From: Prasinococcaceae sp. CCMP 1430
Lineage: Eukaryota > Prasinodermophyta > Palmophyllophyceae > Prasinococcales > Prasinococcaceae
Length of the DNA: 30,808 bases
Direction: 5' to 3'
Assembly (NCBI GenBank): GCA_013416795.1
Contig: RQSC01000014.1
Location: 431,400 to 462,207, forward strand
In this document: piece by piece, positions 1 through 10,471 of the stretch
Numbering within the stretch: the stretch's first letter is position 1
Layout: each line of letters starts with the position of its first letter
The notes under the pieces: model-generated
What the model saw: only the letters and a program-made list of their open reading frames with translations
What the model was told of the DNA's origin: nothing
Database searches by the model: none
Translations under genes and position numbers: made by a program

Positions 1-1
1 C

Positions 2-193
2 GCGGGCGCGCCCGACGCGCACCGCTGCGCCGCGGCCGTGCGCGCGCTGGCGAAGCTCGAGCTGCCCATCGGCGTGGACGCCATCGACGCGGCGTTGCGC
101 GTGGCCGCCAGCGCGGGCGTCGCGACCGCTGAGATGGGCAGCGAGGGCTACCTCGACGCGCTGCTCGAGGCGCACGAGGTGCCGGGCACGTAG
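2..193 (+). CDS. C-terminal end of an unidentified protein (partial)
   Basis: The frame is open from the window edge and ends in TAG at 191-193, giving 63 residues that close with EVPGT. The segment is Ala-rich with alternating Leu and charged residues, as in a helical protein (for example AVRALAKLELPIGVDAIDAA), but I recognise no family. A TGTAA motif at 259-263, 66 bases after the stop, could serve as a polyadenylation signal of the kind known in green algae. The frame shows no poly-residue runs, unlike the shadow frames nearby. The gene starts outside the window, so its function cannot be judged. Confidence 0.5.
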   Translation, partial: AGAPDAHRCAAAVRALAKLELPIGVDAIDAALRVAASAGVATAEMGSEGYLDALLEAHEVPGT

Positions 194-258
194 GGGTTCG
201 CCCAGGGCCTCGCAGGGCTGCACGTGGCGATGCCTTGCGCGAGCGTGGCGCAGTGCGC

Positions 259-263
259 TGTAA
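259..263 (+). promoter_or_regulatory. Possible TGTAA polyadenylation signal
   Basis: TGTAA lies 66 bases after the stop at 193. TGTAA is the established nuclear polyadenylation signal of chlorophyte algae; its use here is inference from position. Confidence 0.25.
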
Positions 264-290
264 TGTACTTGTTTGTAGCGTTTACGGGCC

Positions 291-2616
291 TCAGGCGTCC
301 ATCTCCCCCAGCGCCACCAGCAGATCGACCATGTCAGTTTCCTGCACGCGGCCACCTCCGCCGGCGTCGACCTCTGCTGGCGCTGGCGCCGGCACCCGCG
401 CATCCGGCACGCCGCTGAAGCGCACCATCGGGGTCGGCCGTGGCAGCTCCAGGTCGTCGGGCGACAGGACCAGCATCTCGAGCTCGGACTCCGCCAAGGC
501 CGCTGGGTCGCCTCCGGGTGATGCGGGCGAGCCTGCGGATTCCTCTTCCGTTGGCTCGCAGGAGGGCGCAACCCCGGCGGCCTTCCCCTCGTGGTCGGAG
601 TCGTCATCGCCGACGCTGTCCCGGAGACGTTCAGAGGCGACGCCCGCTGCCTCCTCCTTGAAGGCCCGTCGCGCGTCCTCGACCTCCATGTTCGAGCCCG
701 CCGCAGTCCCTGCGCCATGCGCGGCCGCGCGCGCGAGCGCGCAGTCGCCCTCGGCGACGCGCGCCGCAGCGACTGCCTCGCGCGCGGCTGCGGCAGCGTA
801 CTCCTCTGCTGCGCGGTGCGCGAGATCGAGCTCGCCTGGCTCGCGCGGATTGGTGCAGCTCACCATTGCCGCGCGAACGCGCCCGCTCCGCGCACTCGTC
901 TTCTCGCTGCCGTTCGAGGTGGCGCCGCCAAAGTCTGCCGACTGGACGGCCGCCGGAATCGCCGTAGGCTCGGGTTCGTCCACGATCGTGCCCGCGGCTC
1001 CGCTGCGCGGATCGAAGCGCGCCATCGACTGCGGCGCCCTTTGCGGCCGCGGCGCGGCCGTCGCGTTCTCGAGCGGCGCGCCTCGGCCCGCTGCAGGCCT
1101 CGAGCCTTCGCTGGCGCTGGGGTCCAGCGCGCCCGCGCCCTCCGCCGCGCCCGCGCCCTCGTCGGTGGGGCCATCGCCGAGGACACGCTGGTCGTACACC
1201 GGCGCTGGCTCGTATGCCTCGAGCCGCAGCGGCTGCTCAAAGCGCGCTGCAATCTCTGCCAAGGTCGGGTCCGACGCCGTGAGCAGCGGTGCGGATGTCG
1301 CGCGCGCGCAGGGTTTTGCGCCAGCCTTCGACGCCGCGCGCGCGTCCGCCGCAGCGTCACAGCCGCGCGCTTCAACCTCCACCTCGGCCCGGGGCCTCTC
1401 GTGGCGCTCTCCGCACTCGCTGTCGCGGCGGTCGCCGCCCTCCGGCGTTGCCATGCGCGAGCCTGCCTCGGCGAGCGCAGCTGCCTCGCCCACGAGCGCC
1501 TCGCCGTCCGAGCCCTCGCCCTCGCGGACGATTCGCTCGGTGACGATCGGGGCCCTCTCGCGCGCCACGCGCGCTCCGCCCGCGGGCATGGCCGAGCGCG
1601 CGACGACCCCCGAGCCGGCACCAGCGGAGGCCAAGTCAGCCTCGCGGTCGGCGACGTCGGCGCATGCGCCAGCAACGAGGCCAGTGTCTCCCACATTGAG
1701 CGCGTCCGCGTCGGCGATCTCAGCGCGCGCGCGAGCCAGCGCGGCTCGCTCGGCGGCCGCGGCGTGCGCCGCGCTCTCGGTGTGAGCGCCACGCGCGTGC
1801 GCGCGCTCCGACTCGGAAGGAGGTAGCGCGACCGGCGGAATTGACGTCGCCGCCAGCAGCTCGCTCAGCGCGCCGGCGTCCCCCGCGCCCCTCGTGCTGC
1901 CTTCGGCACCCTCATCGCCAGCGCGGGCCGCGTCTGCATCGCCGGGCCCGGCTTCTGGATCGAGGTCGCTCGCGGACGCGCCTTGGCTGTCGCGGGGGGG
2001 CAAGGCGGCGCCGGCGTCCGCTTGCTGGCCTCCGGGGTGCTCCTCGCCCAGCTGTGCCTGCGCACTCGCCTCCTCGCCGGTGCCGGCGACTTCGTGCGCG
2101 CCGGCTTCACCCCCAGCGTGCGCTTCGCCGGCTGGGTCGGAGGGCGCGATCGCCCGCACGCCCTCCGCGAGGTGCTGCTTGAGCATGACCACCTGGTGCT
2201 GGTAGACGCGCGCGAGCGCATGCGTGTGCACGAGCTTCGCGCGCAGCCTCGCCGCCTCGGCGAGGGCATCGCGCTCGCGCGCGATGCCGACCGCACGCGT
2301 CTGCTCGGCGCGCAAGCGCTCGTGCGCGCGAGCGGCGCGCTCAGAGCGCAGCGCGGCCGCGGCAGCCTCGTTCTCCTTGCGCAGGCGGGCCACATCGTGG
2401 ACGAGCGAGGCAACCTTGCGCTTGTCTTGCGCGCACAGCTCCCCGAGGCGGGCGCCGCCGCCGCCGTCGCCACCGCCCTTGTCTCCCGCGCTCGCCGCGG
2501 AGCGAGCCGGCACCGCTCCCGACCCCGCGCTCTTGCTGTCGGCGTCGCCGCTTTTGCGGCCGACTCCGAGGGCCGCTGCCTGCCTCCCCGCCGCGGCCAC
2601 TCCCGCGGCCCGCCCG

Positions 2617-2657
<41 letters not shown>

Positions 2658-2777
2658 ATGGGGCGGGCGTCGCGGGCGGTCCTCCTCATGTTGGTCGCGG
2701 TGCTTCTGGTGGTGGCCTTGCCGCTTCTGGTGCGGCGCGGCAGGCGGCGGTTGGGCGCGCGCGCGCAGGCGCGCCTG
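291..2777 (-). CDS. Low-complexity poly-Gln coiled-coil protein, main exon
   Basis: This is a long open frame on the minus strand ending at 291, about 828 residues. It has no ATG near its open end. A good acceptor (T-rich tract, then GCGCGCAG) precedes 2777, so I read it as a terminal exon whose first exon I could not find. From the N-terminus it has an Arg/Gln/His-rich stretch, a 13-residue poly-Gln run, a Gly/Ala-rich linker, then a clear coiled coil (for example VASLVHDVARLRKENEAAAA, continuing to VVMLKQHL). A long Ala/Glu/Gly-rich, probably disordered region follows, and the protein closes with DMVDLLVALGEMDA. No enzyme motif is visible. The coiled coil argues for a scaffold role, but that is inference. 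Competing frames on both strands are also open because of GC bias, so reality is not certain. Confidence 0.5.
2618..2656. repeat. (GCT/AGC)13 trinucleotide repeat
   Basis: Thirteen uninterrupted GCT units on the + strand encode the poly-Gln run of the minus-strand coiled-coil protein. Such tracts are prone to length change. Confidence 0.9.
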
Positions 2778-3170
2778 CTGCGCGCGCGAACCCAACCCAA
2801 ACCACAAACAATTCCGAATCCCTCAACATGGAACCCTTCTTTTTATCACATCTCATTTAATTACGATCGCATCCTCATGGAACCCTTTTCCGTGAGGAAT
2901 CCACGGATGCGAAATCCTCCGAAGGCGCGCGTGGCGCCCGCTGCGGAGGCCATCGGAGCGCACCCCGTCAATGCGCGCGGATATTTCTGTCGCCGGGCGC
3001 GCGCGCGCCCGAAACCCCCTTCCGTCGAATCCCAACCCGGCGGCGTTTGAGGTTTTATGGAAGTTGTGAATGAAATAGGGTTCGCAAAGAAAGGCGCTCA
3101 GCGTCGCCTGCGTTTTCGCCTCCGCCGCGGCGGTTTGAAAAATACTCTCCCGTTTGTATATTTGACGTTA
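2778..3170. other. AT-richer gap between two minus-strand genes
   Basis: No gene is supported here. The stretch is less GC-rich than its surroundings and holds a short direct repeat (ATGGAACCCTT near 2828 and 2877). It would have to contain the missing first exon and promoter of the coiled-coil gene, but I see no ATG followed by a convincing donor. Confidence 0.4.
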
Positions 3171-4045
3171 CTATGAATGTGTAAATGTGTTGCGGGTTGG
3201 AGGGGATGGAATTTTCCATTCATTTTGATAGTGATTTTGGGTCTTCGCCGCGCGTGTACAAAACGCGCCCGCGGCGCGCGGGCGCCGGGTGTGGGCCCGC
3301 AGCGGCAGAGCGCGCGCCTGCGGCGTGGCGGCGGCGGCGGCGGCGTCGACGACGCGGCCGTCCCGGTGGGCGGACCAACGGCCGCGCGCGGTCGGGTGCG
3401 CGTAGCGCGCGCCGCACCGATTCCAGAGGAGGTCGAAGTCCTCGTCGAGCACGAAGCCATTCTTGTGCCCGTACCACAGCATGTCCATCGAGTCGGCCTG
3501 TGCGTCGTTGTCGGTGCATGGGTCGCCCACGGCCATGCCGGTGAGGTTGATGCGCGTCTCGCCGCGGTCGTTGGCGTCGAGGATGGCCTTCGCGAGCGTG
3601 GGGCAGTACACGCCCGCGTAGCTCTCGCCCGAGATGAAGAAAGGCGCTGCCTGCAGCTCGGGGAACTTGTCGCGCACGAGCGTCTGGAGCGCGGCGAGCA
3701 GCGTGTCGGCCGTGCGCACGTCGTCGTTGTCGCAGGCGCCGCCGCTGAGCATCTCCTCGCAATACGAGTAGCCCACACCAACCGGCGACTCGATGGCCAC
3801 GAGGTTCGCGAGTTTGGTCCACGCGTACGGGTTTCGCACGAGCGCCTTGCCCCCAGCGGCGGCCTCCGCGCTGCCGAAGAGCAGCGGGCCCTGCTCCTGC
3901 AGGAACCCGATGAGCGAGGACGAGCCTGGCCCGCCGTTGAGCCACAGGACGAGCGGCTTTTTCGTCCAGTCGCCCTCGCCCTCGTACTGCGCGAACCAGT
4001 AGTGGAGCCGCGCGCCCGGGCGCGCCCGCGACGCGTCGAGTCCTC
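3171..4045 (-). pseudogene. Serine carboxypeptidase (peptidase S10) fragment
   Basis: On the minus strand, from about 4045, the frame reads RLHYWFAQYEG, then PLVLWLNGGPGSSS, and later GESYAGVY, which holds the catalytic Ser. SPVGVGYSY and a later GMAVGDPCTD also fit family S10. S10 enzymes are secretory or vacuolar exopeptidases with a Ser-Asp-His triad, normally 400-500 residues. Here homology begins after the expected signal peptide and first strand: an in-frame TGA lies just upstream of 4045, and no good acceptor or upstream exon is visible before PIF1 starts at 4248. Homology stops near NRCGARYAHPT, after which the frame drifts into Ala runs to a stop at 3171, so the region carrying the catalytic Asp and His is absent. 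It is a 5'- and 3'-truncated relic, unless the assembly has lost the flanks. Confidence 0.75.
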
Positions 4046-4247
4046 ACCACCTCCCTCCCTCCCTCTTCCCTCCGGAGGCACCTGTGCGCACGAAGAGAGG
4101 GAGAGGGAGAGAGGGAGGGATTGGCGCGGGCAGAGAGGCAGGCGGGCGGCGCGGCGCGGCGCGGCGCGTAGCGGCCTGCGGATTGTCGCTGCTCGAGGCG
4201 GTGCGTCTGTCTGGCTGCCCTGCCTGCCTGCCCGTCTGTCTGCTGCG
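4046..4247. promoter_or_regulatory. Upstream region of PIF1, CT-rich
   Basis: About 200 bases lie between the carboxypeptidase fragment and the PIF1 start. A pyrimidine-rich run (4045-4077) is followed by a purine-rich one (about 4095-4130), then GC-rich sequence and CTGCCTG-type repeats. This is the only space available for a PIF1 promoter. No TATA-like box is seen. Confidence 0.3.
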
Positions 4248-6593
4248 ATGGCGAGCGTGCGCGCGGCTGCCTGCACCAATGCGGCGGGTGGCGCCGCGGA
4301 CAAGGAGAACCCCGGCGAGGCGGGCAGGTTGATAGAAGCGCTCGCGTGTCAGGCGACGCTCCTGCTGGACGGCGGCCGCCGGCGCGTCGTGCTGCGCGGC
4401 GCCAGTGTGCGCGTCGCGCACGACGAGGAGCGCGGGCCGGCGCTCGAGGTGTCCAGCCGCACGCCCAAGCCGCGCCGCGAGCTCGTGACGCTGCGCGGCG
4501 TGCCCGTCGCTGTGATCAAGAACTTTGTGCGTGCGGGCAAGGCGACCGTCACCGCGGGACCCATCTCGGTCATGCTCGCCCAGGCGGATCCGCTCGACCT
4601 GCGCGATTGGCTGGCGGCACTGCACCTCTTCCTCACGGGCAAGGTGTGCGACGCGTGCCCGCGCCCCATTCCGTGCGTGCGTGTGTGAACGCGCGCGCGT
4701 GCGCGCGCGCGCTTGACAAGGTGTGCGCCCGCCGTCCCACGCGTCGCGCGTGCACTCGTATGCCTTGATGCTAACCAGAGCCGCCGGCCACGTCGCGCTC
4801 CGCACAGCTGAAAATGGGCGCGAGGAAGTCTCCGACCATGCCGGGCTCGGGCGGCAAGGTCAAGCGGCGAAGGCCTTTCAGCCCGCTCGAGCGGCAGACG
4901 CGGCCAAGGACCGACGACGCCGGCGCCAACGACGCGAGCTTCGGCGGCTTCGGCGGCGCGTCGGACGTGCGCGACCCTGGCACGCACGGCGTCACGGGGG
5001 GCGCCGTGCGGCTCAACTTCGAGCAGGCCGAGGCGCTTCGCTACGTCCGCGGCGGGCGGTCCATCCTGCTCACGGGCTCGGCGGGCACGGGCAAGACGCG
5101 CACGCTCAACGAGATCATCAGGAGCCTGCCACGAGCGACGACCTTCGTGACGGCCACGACGGGCCTCGCCGCGAGCCACGTGGGCGGCATGACGGTGCAC
5201 GCATTCGCCGGCGTGGGTGTGTCCGACTCGACGAGCGTGGCTGGCTTCGTCGCGGCCGCCAGGCGCCCGGCGGCAGCCGCGCGCTGGCGGTCGTGCACGC
5301 ACCTCGTCGTGGACGAGATCTCCATGCTGAGCGCAGACCACTTCGACTGGCTCGAGGCGGCCGCGCGCGTGGCGCGCGGGAGCGACGCGCCGTTCGGGGG
5401 GATTCAGCTCGTGCTCAGTGGCGACTTCTATCAGCTGCCGCCAGTTGAGAAGTACGACAAGCACAGGAAGGTGCGTGCAATGCAATCCCTCGTCGCCGCG
5501 GCGACACGAGAGGCACCGCACACCTCTCGCGGCGTCTCGTGCCTCCGCGCGCTCGTGCCTCGGCCCGTGCTTCCCCCACGGCTGACGCGCGCCTGCCGCG
5601 CCGCTCGATGGCCGCGCGCGCGCATCCTCGCGCACGGGTCGCGCGCAGCCGCCGCCGCATTCGCGACGCTTCGCGTTCGAGGCGGAGAGGTGGGACGCGT
5701 GCCGCCTCGCCCCAATGGAGCTGCGCCAGGTCTTCCGCCAGGAGGACGTGGAATTCAGCGCCATGCTCGATCGCGTGCGCGAGGGGCGCGTCGGGAGCGA
5801 GCTGCTGCAGGAGCTGCGGGCAAAATCTGGAGCGGTGAGTGCGCACGCGAGTGCGCGCGCAGCGTCAAGCCCGCGCGCGCGCGCGCGCGCCGTCCGGGCT
5901 GGGCGCAATGCCGCGCGCGCACTTGCTCGAACGCGCGCGAGCTGACCGCCGTCGCACGCGCAGGACCTGGATGAGGACGACGGAATTCTTCCCACGTCGC
6001 TGTTCACCCATCGCGCGGATGTCGCTGCGATCAACGCGCGCCAGCTCGAGGAGCTGCGAAGCCAGGCGAACACGTACATCGCGCGCGACGTCGGGTCATT
6101 CAGCGGCTCGTCATGCCCAGCGCGCGACAAGCTGCAGCTCAAACTGGGGGCGCAGGTGATGCTCGTGCGGACCATCGACACCAGGCGAGGCCTGGTGAAC
6201 GGCGCGAGGGGCGTGGTCACCAAGCTCGGCGGCGCCACCGGCCTGCCGACGGTGCGCTTCGCGTGCGGCGTGGAGGAGGTCGTGCAGCGCGAGCGGTGGA
6301 CTGTGGTCTCGCAGGGGCGCACCATCGGCTCGAGGGAGCAACTCCCCCTGGAGCTCGCGTGGGCGCTCTCCGTGCACAAGTCGCAGGGGATGACGCTCGA
6401 CCGCGTCGAGGTGTCGCTGGCGAACTGCTTCGAGTGCGGTCAGGCGTACGTGGCGCTCTCCCGCGCGAGGTCACTCGCGGGCCTGCGGATCATCGGCGCG
6501 CTGCCGGCGTCGTCCGTGCGGACGCACCCCAAGGTCGCCGCCTTCTACCGCGACATGCGCGTGCAGATCGCTCAGGCCACCGCCAAGGCGTGA
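4248..6593 (+). CDS. PIF1: PIF1 family 5'-3' DNA helicase
   Basis: Four exons join in frame: 4248-4643, 4808-5470, 5649-5834 and 5964-6593, all in phase 0, giving 624 residues, close to animal PIF1. The introns of 164, 178 and 129 bases start GTGTGC, GTGCGT and GTGAGT and end CAG. Exon 1 (about residues 1-132) resembles the N-terminal PINT domain of PIF1 rather than being random. Walker A GSAGTGKT is near 222, HAFAGVGVSD follows, Walker B VDEIS is near 300, GDFYQLPP comes after it, then LKLGAQVMLVRT, GLVNGARGVV and the C-terminal AWALSVHKSQGMTLD and GQAYVALSRARSL motifs. PIF1 unwinds G-quadruplex and replication-fork DNA in nucleus and mitochondria; G tracts abound in this genome. It converges on ARL8 with 84 bases between stops, and a TGTAA lies at 6624. 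The start ATG is the first in frame before the PINT region. Confidence 0.93.
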
Positions 6594-6623
6594 CCGGGCC
6601 CGGTGTCGGCGTTTCTAATACAC

Positions 6624-6628
6624 TGTAA
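6624..6628 (+). promoter_or_regulatory. Possible TGTAA polyadenylation signal of PIF1
   Basis: TGTAA lies 31 bases after the PIF1 stop, in the 84-base region shared with the convergent ARL8 gene. Confidence 0.35.
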
Positions 6629-6677
6629 TACGGGTGGTACATTCACATCCTAACGTCTCTCGCGGGCGCTGGCTGGC

Positions 6678-7557
6678 TCAGCGTCGGCGGCCGGCGGTGG
6701 CAGTTCGCCGCAGCCATTCCAACGTGATGTCGATGTTGGTCTGGTTCTTGCAGCTGATGCAGTAGCAGCACACCTCGCGATTCTTGAGCTCCTTGAGCTC
6801 CATGCGATCGATGAGCGCGTCCACCCCAAGCGCCTGCGGCAGGTCGTTCTTGTTGCCCAGCACGAGCAGCGGCACGCCCTGCAGCGTGGGCTTGCTGAGG
6901 AGATCGTGCAGCTCGCTCTTCGATATCTCAATGTTATCGTGGTCCGCCGCGTCCACCACGTACACGATCGCATTGACGCCGCGGCAGTACCGCTCCCACA
7001 TCGAGCGGAAGCGCGGCTGCCCACCGAGGTCCCACAGCTTGATCGTCACGTTGCCCTTGGTCACCTTGCGCATGTTGAAGCCCACGGTGGGGATCATGTC
7101 ATCGCTGAAGGTGCCCGTCTGCCGGGGCGCGGCGGAGCGCGCGGCGGACGGCGAGGCCGCGGGCAGGCGCGCGGTGCGTGGTGCGGGCGGGAGCGGACGC
7201 CGCAGGCGCACGAGTCGGGGTCAGCATCTGGGCGGGCGCGCTCGTCGGGGCGGGATTCGGCGCGCGCGCGGCCGTGGCCGCGGAAGAGTCTCTCGCGCTC
7301 TATCTCTCTCGCGCAGCGCCACGCACCGCAAGCACGTTGACGAGGCTGGTCTTGCCTGCGTTCTGCAGGCCGATGAGCGACAGCTCCATCTCCTGCTTGA
7401 AGAACAAGCTGGAGGGCCACCGCGTGCGTCGCGTCAGCGGCGGAGGCGGTGGAGGATGCGGAGGGGGCGGAGGAGGAGGACGAGTGAGCCTCGGAGGGGA
7501 GGGGACAGGGACGCGCGAGCCGGAGGGGTGGGGGGGGGGGGCAGCGATGAAACGAGT

Positions 7558-7610
<53 letters not shown>

Positions 7611-7740
7611 CGATGAAACGAGCGCAACGGCGCCCCTCGCTTCGCCGCGGCGCGCGGCGCGACGACGACTCCAGGACCCCCGCGCGCCGCGCGCGCCCTC
7701 ACCTGCGCAGCCAGTCGAGGAACCTGCTCCAGAGCCCCAT
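6678..7740 (-). CDS. ARL8: ARL8-type Arf-like small GTPase
   Basis: Three exons on the minus strand join to 186 residues, exactly the usual ARL8 length: 7740-7703, 7408-7327 and 7118-6678 (stop TGA). The first intron (GTGAGG...CCAG) contains the G50 tract; the second is GTGCGT...GGCAG. The N-terminal helix [12 protein letters not shown] is followed by the P-loop GLQNAGKT (about 26-33), switch [16 protein letters not shown], switch [27 protein letters not shown] and ISCK. ARL8 proteins bind lysosomal or vacuolar membranes through the N-terminal helix and recruit motor or tether effectors. A Gly at position 2 is unusual for ARL8, which normally has a large residue there, and might allow N-myristoylation. 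The start is the only ATG matching the family N-terminus. Confidence 0.95.
7558..7607. repeat. G50 homopolymer inside ARL8 intron 1, with flanking duplication
   Basis: Fifty consecutive G on the + strand (C on the ARL8 coding strand) are flanked on both sides by the same segment GCAGCGATGAAACGAG (about 7541-7556 and 7607-7622). A second G run of 12 precedes the first copy. It lies wholly within the intron, so coding is not affected. Confidence 0.9.
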
Positions 7741-8105
7741 GGCGGCCGCGCCACGGCGCGCGGTCGCGCCCCCGCTGTGGCGTCCCGGGCGGGTTGAACG
7801 ACTGCGAGGCCCGCTCGGAGCTCGCTTCCGCCCGAACCCGGTTCGCGCGCGACGAACCAGGTTCGAAAAGTTGTGATGAGCTGGGTCTCTCGGGGCATAG
7901 ACACTGTCTGAACCCCCGCGGACCCGGGACCGACCAGCGCGAGCGGGGCAACGCGCAGCGCGACCGTTATTCGCAGGCGCAGCAGAATCGGGTGCGCCAC
8001 AGCAAACGCGCGGGGCGCGCGCTACGCACCGCTGCGTACGCGTGCGCGCTCAGGGTGCGGGCGTCAACACCAAGGGCAAGCGTGGAGCGAGCGGTCTGCT
8101 GGCGG
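7741..8105. promoter_or_regulatory. Head-to-head intergenic region of ARL8 and the Kelch gene
   Basis: These 365 bases separate the two divergent start codons, so both promoters must overlap here. I see no TATA-like element and no other gene. The sequence is GC-rich with a somewhat less biased centre around 7840-7910. Confidence 0.4.
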
Positions 8106-10387
8106 ATGATGCTACCAAGAACAAGACACGGTGCGTCGCGTCCCCGCTGCGAGCGAGCGAAAGAGCGAGCGAGAGACTGGCCAGGCAGCGGGGCGTCAGA
8201 GGTGCCGGCGATCTGACCTGCGCTTCGCGTCCCCTCCCGCACTCGGTCCCTCCCCCACTTCCTCCCTTCCCGCGCGCCTCTTTCCGCAGTGAGCGCGTNC
8301 GTTGCTCGCCGCGCTTCTCGCCGCGCCCCCGCGGCCGTGCGGGGCGTCCAACGTCTTCGCGCCTCTGCGCCCCGGCGGCGACCGCGGCATCCACGGCGGC
8401 ACCGGCCCGCACGGTCGGCACGGGCACAGCGCGGTGACCACCGGTCGCCACGTGACGGTCTTCGGCGGGCGGTCCGAGTTTCGCAACGGCGACTTCCTGA
8501 ACGACCTCTGGGTGTACGACGTGGACACCGGCGACTGGACCGCGGGCTCGCCGAACGAGCTGGTGTGCGCCGTGTGCGAGGAGTGCCAGTCGCGGATAGG
8601 CAACCAGCAGGAGCGCATGCTGTGCTACGACTGGACGGGCCTGCGCCCGTACACCGAGCCGCAGCTCACCGTCGGCAACAACCGGCAGGATCGCGACGCG
8701 CCCAGCGGGCGCTACGCGCACCGCGCAGAGCTCGTGCTCAACCGCGCCAGCGGCCAGCGCGACCTGATGGTGATGTTCGGCGGCTACTCGGTGGACTGCA
8801 CGTCCTACTGCGACGACTACTGGCACTACTTTCCGCTGCAGCACGTGTGGACCCGCATGGAAAACGCGACGCGCGCCACGCCGCCGCGCCGCTGGCAGCA
8901 CGCGACCACCGCGTACCTCGACACGGTCTTCATGTTCGGCGGGCACGGCCCCACGGACGCCGAGGCCGAAAGCAATGCCAACCTGTACTACGGCGCCGGG
9001 CAGTACGTGCGCTCGGTGGAGTACTACTACACGCCGCTCTTCGATGACTTGTGGGCGTACAACGCCACCCTGCGCGAGTGGGAGAGGCTCTACCCCGAGT
9101 GCACCACGTGCAGCATCAACGACACGGACATCGACGGCACCGCCACGCGCGACGTCGCGGGCCCGCGCGCGCGCTACGGCGCCACGCTGGTCGAGTTCGA
9201 CAAAACGGTGTACCTCTTCGGAGGGTACGCGTACGGCGGTGGCACCCTCTTCCAGCGGCGCTACCCGACGGGCTTGCCCGAGGACTACCCGAGCATGACG
9301 AGCAAGTTCTACCGCAACGACCTGTGGGCGTTCTCCATCGAGAACAACACGTGGACGGAGATATTCCCCGACACGTCGACGGGGCGGTCGACGCTGCCGC
9401 CGCCGCGCTACGGCCACGCGGCCGCCATGAGCGGAAACATCATGATGGTGTTCGGCGGGCGCACGTGGGAGGACGAGGTCGGCGACATGTGGCAGTACAA
9501 CATCAGCGACAACACCTGGGTGAAGGTGCTCGGCGAGGGCGAGTTCCCCAGCCGGCGGCTGGGCGCGACCATGTCGTCGGTGGGCTCGTACCCCAGCCCC
9601 AATCCCGTCGGCTACGAGGAGCGCATGCTCATCTTCGGCGGCTACGGGTGCGAGAGAGGCGAGAACTACGTGGACGCGGCCGCCGAAAGCGGCAGGCGGC
9701 TGCGCGACTACAAGGCGCAGTCGGGCGGGCTCGGCGCGGACGAGGACGACGCCTTCGACATCGTCGCGAAGACGCAAGGCGCGTACGGCGAGAAGTACTG
9801 CTTGAAGAGCCTCAACGACATGTGGCTGTGGTACCCCAACAGCTGCCCGCGCGACTGCTCGCGCCACGGCGTGTGCCTGTACAACTTCTGCGTGTGCGAC
9901 GACGGCTTCACGGGCATCGACTGCTCGAACGTCACCTGCCCCAGCGGCCGCTGCGCGTACGACTACCAAGGCCACGTCCTCAACTGCGACCAGTGCGGCG
10001 CGCTCGACCAGGCCTACGTCGACTTCTTCGACGTGCCGCGCGGCGAGTGCGACGGGTACATCGGCCAGTGCAGGTGCAACTACCCGGCGTCCGGGGCCGA
10101 CTGCAAGCAGACCGAGTGCCGCAACGACTGCAACGGCGTCGGCGAGTGCGACAAGCAACTCACCAACCCCGACACGGGGTACGGCACGTGCTCGTGCATG
10201 CTCCGCGAGGGCACGGAGGAGCTGGCCTTCGGGGGCGACGACTGCGGCATCCCTCTGTGCATCAACGGCTGCAACTCGCAGGGCAACTGCGTGAACGGCA
10301 CCTGCGTGTGCTACCCCGGCTTTGGCTACCCGGCGGGCCTCGATCCGCTCGAGGACTGCAGCTACGTGATGTTCCAGTTCTCGCCCG
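8106..10387 (+). CDS. Secreted Kelch-repeat and EGF-like protein, 3' end lost
   Basis: A short first exon 8106-8130 (MMLPRTRH) is joined across a GTGCGT...TTTCCGCAG intron to exon 2 from 8290. If the single N at 8299 is an extra base, the join reads through a Leu/Ala-rich signal peptide into the main frame; if it is counted, the frame breaks. The main frame carries about six Kelch blades with repeats such as VTVFGGRSEFRN, LMVMFGGYS, TVFMFGGHG, TVYLFGGYAYGG, IMMVFGGRTWED and RMLIFGGYGCE, which predict a beta-propeller. Cys-rich EGF-like modules follow (CSRHGVCLYNFCVCDDGFTG; CINGCNSQGNCVNGTCVCYP). N-glycosylation motifs and paired Cys agree with an extracellular or lumenal location. The gene has no natural end: coding sequence stops inside the palindrome at 10330-10471. 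The ligand is unknown. Confidence 0.85.
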
Positions 10388-10471
10388 CGGCGGCGCGCTC
10401 CGCGCCGGCCGCCGCGGCGAGAACTGGAACATCACGTAGCTGCAGTCCTCGAGCGGATCGAGGCCCGCCGG
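10330..10471. repeat. Perfect 56-bp inverted repeat (foldback) at the end of the Kelch gene
   Basis: The left arm 10330-10385 and right arm 10416-10471 are exact reverse complements. The 30-base spacer is itself almost self-complementary, so the hairpin is nearly continuous. The left arm is the genuine Kelch/EGF coding sequence; the right arm is its antisense copy. It may be a chimeric read or assembly join, or a true palindromic rearrangement. Confidence 0.95.

Noticed and set aside
235-1785. Long + strand frames opposite the coiled-coil gene
   Set aside because: Ser/Ala/Arg-rich antisense shadow; GC-rich DNA leaves many frames open and no domain is seen.
6594-6677. Operon-like linkage of PIF1 and ARL8
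   Set aside because: The genes are convergent and intron-containing; close spacing is explained by the alternating gene layout.
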